From: an uncultured Eubacteriaceae bacterium
GTDB lineage: Bacteria; Bacillota; Clostridia; Lachnospirales; CAG-274
Length of the DNA: 12,908 nt
Assembly (NCBI GenBank): GCA_947565475.1
Contig: CANOGI010000034.1
Span: 1 to 12,908 of the forward strand
Reading direction: 5' to 3'
A program made the translations under genes and the position numbers. Below, piece by piece: positions 7,285 through 12,908 of the stretch (positions are counted from its first letter, which is position 1; the number at the start of each line of letters is the position of its first letter). The notes under the pieces are model-generated. The model was not told the DNA's origin, did no database searches, and saw only the letters and a program-made list of their open reading frames with translations.

Positions 7285-9106
7285 AGCACACGCCTCCGCC
7301 AAAACTTTTCGCCCCACACATAGCGCACTGTGAACGGCAGTTTAAAGTAATTTTTCCCTCAAGGGCTTTTTCCATTTCATTTATCAAAAACTCTTTCGAC
7401 ACACCTATTGAAATAAAATCCCATGGAAGAATTTCATCATACTCTCTCTGTCTGTTGGCATAAAAAGCCATATCAAGACCAATTTCCTTAAATGCTTCTG
7501 TCCATATGTCATATTTAAATAAATCATTCCAGCCGTCAAATTTGGCGCCTTTTTCCCACGCCCGCACAATAGCCTTTCCGATACGCCTGTCCCCTCTCGC
7601 TAAAACTCCCTCCATAGAACTTAGTTGAACCTCATGATAATTGAATTTAATTTGTTTTCTTTCCATACTTGTTTTAACAAGCTTCTGTTTAGCCATAAAT
7701 TCTTTAAAAGTAGCCTGCGGAGCCCACTGAAAAGGTGTAAAAGGTTTAGGGACAAAGCATGACGAGCTTACAACGACTGAAACACCTCTGGTTCTTTTTT
7801 CTTTCGGCATCTCATAATATTTATCAACAATAGCTGAAGACAATTTAGCGATTCCGATAAGATCGTCGTCCGTTTCCGTAGGGAGACCAACCATAAAGTA
7901 TAGTTTAACTCTATTCCATCCGCCCTCAAAAGCGAGCCCACAGCCATTTAATATTTCCTCTTCGGTAATACCTTTGTTTATAACGTCTCTAAGACGTTGT
8001 GTTCCCGCTTCCGGAGCGAAAGTAAGGCTTGATCTTCTTACCTCTTGAACTTTTTTCATAAGTTCAAGAGAAAAAGCATCAATTCTTAATGAAGGCAGAG
8101 AAATATTTATATTTTCCCCTGAGAATTTATCGACAAGCCCGCCTGCCAGTTTTTTAAAATCTCTATAGTCGCCTGTGCTAAGACTTGTAAGAGAAATTTC
8201 CTCATGTCCTGAGTATTTAACAAGGTTATCGGCTTTATCAAGAAGATTCTCAGCGCTTCTTTCTCTTACGGGACGGTATACATATCCCGCCTGACAAAAC
8301 CGACATCCCCTTATACAACCTCTGAAAACTTCCATTGTAACTCTGTCATGAACAACCTCAATAAGAGGAACAAGCTGTTTCTCGGGATAAAAAGCCTTAT
8401 CAAGGTCATTTACAATAACTTTCCTTACTTTTTTAGGAGCGTCTTTATGATTGGGTGTAAAAGTCTCAATTTCCCCGTTTTCTTTATAGGTTACATCATA
8501 AAAACAAGGAACATAAATTCCATCTACTTTTAACGCCTTTTCAAGAAACTCTTTTTTCGTTCCACCATTTTTCTTATTCTCTTTATATAAATCCATTAGT
8601 TCATCATAGCTTACCTCGCCCTCGCCAATATAAAATAAATCTATAATTTCCGCCAAAGGCTCAGGGTTATAGGCACATGGACCGCCGGCAATAATAATAG
8701 GATGCTCCTCTTTTCTGTCTTTTGCCCAAATAGGAATACCCGCTAAATCAATCATATTTATAACATTGGTAAAACTCATTTCATATTGCAGAGTAAATCC
8801 TAAAAAATCAAACTTATTGAGAGGGTCGCCTGTTTCAAGAGCAAATAAATGGATATTCTCATTCCTCATAATCTCTTCCATATCATACCACGGGGCAAAA
8901 CATCTCTCACAATACATATCGCTGCGCCTGTTAAAAAAATAATACAAAATTTGTAACCCTACATGGCTCATTCCAACCTCATAAACATCAGGAAAACAAA
9001 AAGCAAACCTTATATCCACCTCTTCAGGATTTTTTTTAATCATATTAATCTCATTGCCAATGTATCTCGCGGGTTTTTCAACCCGAAGTAATATATCATC
9101 TCTCAT
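7274..9106 (-). CDS. TIGR03960-type radical SAM protein with B12-binding-like N-terminus
   Basis: A 610-residue cytosolic protein. Residues about 30-200 resemble the cobalamin-binding-like fold found before many radical SAM domains (FCFPDVYEVGMSHVGLQIL, IIIAGGPCAYNPEP, FYIGEGE), but a DxHxxG cobalamin motif is not apparent. The radical SAM [4Fe-4S] site is C264-C268-C271 in FRGCIRGCRFCQAG, followed by a TIM-barrel region (SLPSLRID, TFAPEAGTQRLRDVINKG, YFMVGLPTETDDD). The C-terminus ends with a second C-x3-C-x2-C (C590, C594, C597) plus C607. The reaction is unknown; radical SAM enzymes of this wider group include RNA methylthiotransferases and methyltransferases. A strong GGAGGA site precedes the ATG. 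It heads the operon with the DUF2344 gene and rng. Family assignment is secure, function is not. Confidence 0.93.
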   Translation of the reverse strand: MRDDILLRVEKPARYIGNEINMIKKNPEEVDIRFAFCFPDVYEVGMSHVGLQILYYFFNRRSDMYCERCFAPWYDMEEIMRNENIHLFALETGDPLNKFDFLGFTLQYEMSFTNVINMIDLAGIPIWAKDRKEEHPIIIAGGPCAYNPEPLAEIIDLFYIGEGEVSYDELMDLYKENKKNGGTKKEFLEKALKVDGIYVPCFYDVTYKENGEIETFTPNHKDAPKKVRKVIVNDLDKAFYPEKQLVPLIEVVHDRVTMEVFRGCIRGCRFCQAGYVYRPVRERSAENLLDKADNLVKYSGHEEISLTSLSTGDYRDFKKLAGGLVDKFSGENINISLPSLRIDAFSLELMKKVQEVRRSSLTFAPEAGTQRLRDVINKGITEEEILNGCGLAFEGGWNRVKLYFMVGLPTETDDDLIGIAKLSSAIVDKYYEMPKEKRTRGVSVVVSSSCFVPKPFTPFQWAPQATFKEFMAKQKLVKTSMERKQIKFNYHEVQLSSMEGVLARGDRRIGKAIVRAWEKGAKFDGWNDLFKYDIWTEAFKEIGLDMAFYANRQREYDEILPWDFISIGVSKEFLINEMEKALEGKITLNCRSQCAMCGAKSFGGGVCYEV

Positions 9107-9194
9107 TTAAAATCCTCCAAAAAACCAGTAAAAACAAATGACAATCCATAAATTATGAATCAAAATAATCAACAAAAATTTTTAATTTTAATAA

Positions 9195-9203
9195 ATTATA
9201 GCA
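9195..9203 (-). promoter_or_regulatory. Candidate extended -10 promoter of the radical SAM operon
   Basis: On the minus strand TGCTATAAT gives a consensus -10 with the extended TGn element. The expected -35 position (ATAAAT at 17-nt spacing) is poor, which extended -10 promoters tolerate. The leader would be about 80 nt. The rest of the 223-bp gap (9107-9329) is AT-rich without other structure. Confidence 0.4.
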
Positions 9204-9329
9204 CCAATTACAATATAATTTATATCTGTAAATAATCCACAAAATTTTTAAAGCTAAACAGCAAAAAATTCTTTACTATATTATATTTTATCAAAATCTC
9301 TCAATTCATTCTTTGTTGTCCCACTATAA

Positions 9330-10355
9330 CTAATCTGTTATAAACATAGCGTCGCCAAAACTAAAAAATCTATATTTCTCATAAACCGCGGTTTTATAAG
9401 CGTTCAGCACATTTTCTCTTCCCGCTAAAGCTGAAACAAGCATAATAAGTGTAGATTCCGGCAAATGAAAATTTGTTATAAGAGAATCAACTATTTTAAA
9501 TTTATAACCCGGATAAATAAAAATATCCGTCCAACCGCTGCCGTCTTTAATAAATCCATTTTCATCCGCCACAGACTCAAGAGTTCTCGTACTGGTTGTT
9601 CCTACGGAAATTATTTTTCCCCCGTTTTGTTTTGTTTCATTAATAATATCAGCCTGTTTTTTCTCAATATAATAAAACTCCGAATGCATCTTGTGGTCAA
9701 GAATATTATTGGCTTTTACAGGTCTAAAAGTTCCAAGACCAACGTGTAAAGTAACTGTGGCGATTTTCGCTCCCTTTTCTTTTATAGCCTCTAAAAGTTC
9801 CGACGTAAAATGAAGACCCGCCGTAGGAGCCGCGGCCGAACCGTCATTTTTAGCGTAAACTGTCTGATACATATTTTTATCCTCAAGTTTTTGGGTAATA
9901 TAAGGAGGCAATGGCATTTGTCCAAGCTTATCAAGAATTTCCTCAAAAACACCATCATACTCAAACTTAACAATTCTATTGCCCTCCGCCACAATATCCG
10001 CAATTTCAGCTGTAAGAAGCCCTCCCCCAAAAATAACCCTATCGCCAATTTTAGCCTTTCTTCCAGGCTTAACCAGTGTTTCCCAAAAATCTCTGTCAAT
10101 TCTTTTAAGTAGTAAAATCTCAACTTTCGCTCCTGTTTCTCTTTCTCCGATAAGTCTCGCGGGAAGTACCTTTGTGTCATTAATAACAAGGCAGTCCAAA
10201 GGACTTATATATTCTAAAATATCTTTAAAAATTTTATGCTCAATTTCGCCCGTTTTTTTATTAAGAACTAAAAGTTTAGCGGCCGCTCTGTCCCTAAGAG
10301 GAGTTTGAGCGATATATTCATCTGGCAAATCAAAATAAAAATCTTTCTTATCCAT
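9330..10355 (-). CDS. queA: S-adenosylmethionine:tRNA ribosyltransferase-isomerase
   Basis: QueA transfers and rearranges the ribose of SAM onto 7-aminomethyl-7-deazaguanine in tRNA (GUN anticodons), forming epoxyqueuosine, the next-to-last step of queuosine synthesis. The protein has 341 residues, the full family length. Family motifs are visible: FYFDLPDEYIAQTPL at the start, LVINDTKVLPARL, VEILLLKR, GSAAAPTAGLHFT, HVGLGTFRPV, GTTSTRTLES, and LITNFHLPESTLIMLVSA near the end. GGAAAGG precedes the ATG. It lies 71 bp after the SpoIID-family gene on the same strand, probably co-transcribed; a TATAAT on the minus strand at 10420-10425 has no good -35. In many Clostridia tgt and yajC follow queA, but here a gap and the radical SAM operon follow. 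Confidence 0.97.
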   Translation of the reverse strand: MDKKDFYFDLPDEYIAQTPLRDRAAAKLLVLNKKTGEIEHKIFKDILEYISPLDCLVINDTKVLPARLIGERETGAKVEILLLKRIDRDFWETLVKPGRKAKIGDRVIFGGGLLTAEIADIVAEGNRIVKFEYDGVFEEILDKLGQMPLPPYITQKLEDKNMYQTVYAKNDGSAAAPTAGLHFTSELLEAIKEKGAKIATVTLHVGLGTFRPVKANNILDHKMHSEFYYIEKKQADIINETKQNGGKIISVGTTSTRTLESVADENGFIKDGSGWTDIFIYPGYKFKIVDSLITNFHLPESTLIMLVSALAGRENVLNAYKTAVYEKYRFFSFGDAMFITD

Positions 10356-10426
10356 AATAAACCTTTCCTTACGAAAATACTTATTTTGTCATAAAAAATG
10401 TCTAAAATTTACGCGTATAATTATAC

Positions 10427-12034
10427 TCAATCATTAAATTTCTTAATTTCTATTCCTGTATAATAATGATTTAATATATCAATATAGCTCTTTCCGCTTT
10501 CGGCGAGAGCCTTAGCCCCCATTTGACTCATACCAACACCATGCCCCATACCTTTTCCATAAAACACAATATCGCCCGATACGGCTTCCATTTTATTTTT
10601 ATCTTTCTCAGGTATAATATTCCGTTCCGTTTTATCATATATTTTTGTTTGTCCAGAGCCAATTACAGTAACCTTGTCAAGATTTAAGAAATCAAGATTA
10701 CTTTCATCTTTACTTAATGTTTTAATGTTTACAAACTCCGTCTGCCTCTCACCATTTTTTCCTAAAACATAAGTCTTAATATTCTGAGAAATCATCTTTT
10801 CCCCTGAAAACTGAAAAGCGCTGTCCATAGAAAAATTACGACTTAAAAGTATACCATCCTTAGACTTTGAAAAAAATGTTCTTATTTTCTCACCATCAAG
10901 AGTTATGTTGCCTTTATCGCCTTCTATAACAAGAGAGTTTACCCGTCCGAACTCGTCCTTTGAAGCAATATATACTTTAACGACATTTCCTATATTTTCA
11001 CCGTTGGCGGAAGAAATTTCCGTCATCTCAGAAAAAGAAAAGACCCTTGTCCAAATTTTAAACTCCGTTTCGTCAGAATCTAAAACAGCTTTTAAATAAG
11101 GAACCTCTGTTCCCCATACATCTTTAGCGTTAGCTGTGCTTCCACCGCTTGAGGAAAAGTAATTTCCCTCAATAATCTCCCCATTATGATATGCGGCGAT
11201 TTTGCTTGTCTCATCAACAGCTAAGTTAGTCTCTTCTTTTTCAGCTGAAAATCCTCCGTAAACCTGACAATGTGAAGAATCGCATACATCATAATAATCA
11301 TTTGAGTGTTTACCGCTTCCCGTGCTTAGAGCAAAACATCTGGCAACTACAGACTGTGCCTTTAGAGCCTCTTTATGCCATTCGTTTGACATTTCACAGG
11401 GAACAACACCATATAAATATTCATCAAGAGATAACGTATTAATAACGTTGAATACATCTCCGTTTTTTATAAACTCAAGACCGCCCCTGTATTCTTCCCC
11501 ATCAATATTAACAACTCCTTCGCCTCCGTCCTTAACGCATGCTAAATAAGCAGAGCTGTCTAAAATCACTTTTGGGGTGTCTCCGTCAGATAAAACAATA
11601 ATATTCTCATTGCTCTTAACAACTTCACAATTTTTTTTAAACTTATTTTTATCAAAAGAGGCGTCCTTTTCCGAAGAATACCCCCCAAAATATACTTTCC
11701 AGCAATCTTTATCAATTAAAACTGGTATTCCGTTTTCGGATGAGTTTAGTTTCGCCTCTTTAAAAGACTTGTAAATATCATTTGATGAAATATAATAATT
11801 CATTCCGGAAACAATCGAAAAATCACTTCCCGATATACTTTCAGAACCATAAAATAAATCATTTTTAATAATGCCAAAATATAACGATGAATTTGAAATA
11901 CTTACTTTAGAAATATCGTGAAATTTTGAAGTCAATCCGACTTTTATAATATCCTCTTTCGGAGTGCAAAACACCGTATTGTAAAAACAAAAAACACCAA
12001 TAAAACCAATTATAAAAAAACTTAATTTTCTCAT
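10427..12034 (-). CDS. SpoIID/LytB-domain lytic transglycosylase-like protein, N-terminally extended
   Basis: A 535-residue exported protein of the SpoIID/LytB family, which cleaves stem-peptide-free peptidoglycan; in sporulation this drives engulfment. Residues 1-23 are a signal peptide or N-terminal anchor. The SpoIID domain spans about 175-320 with LDEYLYGVVPCEM, where E214 matches the catalytic glutamate of SpoIID, and CDSSHCQVYGG (C251, C256), resembling the zinc-binding cysteine region of clostridial SpoIID. The family C-terminus GKGMGHGVGMSQMGAKALAE starts at 493. B. subtilis SpoIID has about 340 residues; the extra length is mostly residues 24-175, where WKVYFGGYSSEKDA (112-125) resembles a SPOR-type repeat (inference). 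It may be true SpoIID or a vegetative paralogue. GGAGAG precedes the ATG. It lies 24 bp after the EAL gene and 71 bp before queA. Confidence 0.88.
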   Translation of the reverse strand: MRKLSFFIIGFIGVFCFYNTVFCTPKEDIIKVGLTSKFHDISKVSISNSSLYFGIIKNDLFYGSESISGSDFSIVSGMNYYISSNDIYKSFKEAKLNSSENGIPVLIDKDCWKVYFGGYSSEKDASFDKNKFKKNCEVVKSNENIIVLSDGDTPKVILDSSAYLACVKDGGEGVVNIDGEEYRGGLEFIKNGDVFNVINTLSLDEYLYGVVPCEMSNEWHKEALKAQSVVARCFALSTGSGKHSNDYYDVCDSSHCQVYGGFSAEKEETNLAVDETSKIAAYHNGEIIEGNYFSSSGGSTANAKDVWGTEVPYLKAVLDSDETEFKIWTRVFSFSEMTEISSANGENIGNVVKVYIASKDEFGRVNSLVIEGDKGNITLDGEKIRTFFSKSKDGILLSRNFSMDSAFQFSGEKMISQNIKTYVLGKNGERQTEFVNIKTLSKDESNLDFLNLDKVTVIGSGQTKIYDKTERNIIPEKDKNKMEAVSGDIVFYGKGMGHGVGMSQMGAKALAESGKSYIDILNHYYTGIEIKKFND

Positions 12035-12058
12035 TGGTCACTCTCCAATCAAAGTATT

Positions 12059-12908
12059 TTATAAAATTTTATTTTCCACAATTTCCATAATTTCCTTTTT
12101 AAGGCTTTCTCTTATTTCCGTAATAAAAGTGCTCTTGGGCATAGAAATATAATATCCCTGAACAAACTCAATTCCAAGTTTTAAAATAGTTAAAAGCTCG
12201 TCATAAGTTTCAACTCCCACAGCGATAACATTTATATTGTTTTCTTTGGCGTAATTAACAATTTTCATTACATGAGATTGTTTCTCTTTCTTTAAGTGAA
12301 TATCAAGAATAAGGCTTTTATCAATTTTCACAAATTCAGGCTTTCCGCTTAAAAGAGAAAAATCATCCGTATACTTTCCCCCGAATTTATCAATAGCGAA
12401 TTTAACTCTTAAACCGTTAAATACCTCACTTTTATTTATTACAGTTAAATTGTCCGCGAAAAGAGTGGACAATTCATACACAATAAGATGTTTTACATCG
12501 TTATATTTATTTCTTATGTTATTCAAGTCTTCTTCCGTAAGAGAATTAGTAGCTATAGAATTTATAAATAACCTTTTATTATCAAAAACTAATGGATTCT
12601 TTTTTATAATTTCCATACAGTTTAAAACATTCATCTCTTCAAGAAGATACGCCTTTCCCTCTGAAAGAGCAAGCTCAATAATATCCACAGGAGTAGAAAA
12701 CACATCGTCATCCGTTCTTAATAGAGCCTCATATCCATATATAGTGCAATTTTTAACGTTGATAATAGGCTGAAAATGATAAACCGCCGTATTTTCATCA
12801 ATGAGCCTATCAAGAGCTTTTGTTCTAATCTCCATAAACCTGTCTCTATTATAATTTTCAAAAGAAAAAGAATGAATTGCCTCTTTATAAAGCCTTTTGG
12901 TCTCATAT
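12059..12908 (-). CDS. EAL-domain c-di-GMP protein, probably degenerate, 5' end outside window
   Basis: The C-terminal part (at least 282 residues) of an EAL-domain protein of c-di-GMP signalling. The frame is open to the right edge, so the ATG at 12835 is probably internal; the 24 residues before it are a helical linker, and an upstream GGDEF or sensor domain is likely but unseen. Counting that ATG as 1, the EAL signature is E36 (YGYEALLR), followed by N92, E121, D149 and K170-I-D172, with Q226 in VQGYYISMP. Two usually conserved acidic positions differ: DDFG reads DKFG (K150), and the AEGVE glutamate, the proposed general base in RocR, is V206. It may therefore bind c-di-GMP without cleaving it. 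The spoIID-family gene follows after 24 bp, so the two are probably co-transcribed. Confidence 0.85.
   Translation of the reverse strand, partial: YETKRLYKEAIHSFSFENYNRDRFMEIRTKALDRLIDENTAVYHFQPIINVKNCTIYGYEALLRTDDDVFSTPVDIIELALSEGKAYLLEEMNVLNCMEIIKKNPLVFDNKRLFINSIATNSLTEEDLNNIRNKYNDVKHLIVYELSTLFADNLTVINKSEVFNGLRVKFAIDKFGGKYTDDFSLLSGKPEFVKIDKSLILDIHLKKEKQSHVMKIVNYAKENNINVIAVGVETYDELLTILKLGIEFVQGYYISMPKSTFITEIRESLKKEIMEIVENKIL

Noticed and set aside
7282..7317. GTG at 7317 as start of the DUF2344 gene
   Set aside because: The GGAGG site is placed 8 nt before ATG 7284, and family similarity begins at that methionine.
9233..9241. TAATCCACA, one mismatch from a DnaA box
   Set aside because: Single copy, with no other boxes or origin genes nearby; expected by chance in AT-rich DNA.
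9322..9341. TATAAC/GTTATA hairpin at the queA stop codon
   Set aside because: A 6-bp AT-only stem without a T-run on the minus strand; not a credible terminator.
9791..10189. 132-codon minus-strand open frame inside queA
   Set aside because: It is a shadow frame of queA, which is complete and strongly conserved in the other frame.

Overview
This 12.9-kb window looks like chromosomal DNA of a low-GC, spore-forming Firmicute of the class Clostridia. The evidence is AT-rich codon usage, strong GGAGG ribosome-binding sites, a TTG start, a SpoIID-family protein, a secreted GHL10 protein with a copper-amine-oxidase-like stalk, and the radical SAM / DUF2344 / RNase G gene trio. I cannot name the genus. 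Nothing indicates a phage or plasmid.

Left part (1-3175, + strand). The window opens inside rny (RNase Y); its membrane anchor is present and probably only one or two codons are missing. A strong terminator follows. Then comes about 660 bp without a credible gene (1605-2266), filled with short repeats, hairpins and a 167-bp MITE-like unit (1892-2058). Next is an orphan pfkB-family 1-phosphofructokinase gene (fruK). It converges on the next block at a strong hairpin terminator that serves the minus strand.

Right part (3332-12908, all - strand). In transcription order, starting from the right edge: an EAL-domain protein (5' end outside the window; its EAL domain has lost acidic residues and may not cleave c-di-GMP); a SpoIID/LytB lytic transglycosylase with a long N-terminal extension; queA (queuosine tRNA modification); a 223-bp gap with a likely promoter; a TIGR03960-type radical SAM protein; a DUF2344 partner whose start overlaps the radical SAM stop; rng (RNase G), starting at TTG; and finally a secreted GHL10 family protein.

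How the genes relate: the window holds two RNA-decay nucleases (RNase Y and RNase G), a tRNA-modifying enzyme (QueA), and a widely conserved, tightly coupled radical SAM + DUF2344 pair of unestablished function next to RNase G. That trio is the best candidate for an undescribed system, probably acting on RNA or ribosomes, although this is inference. Common clostridial partners are missing from their usual places: tgt/yajC after queA, and rplU/rpmA after rng. The order therefore appears rearranged. The EAL-spoIID adjacency (24 bp) hints at a link between c-di-GMP sensing and cell-wall remodelling.
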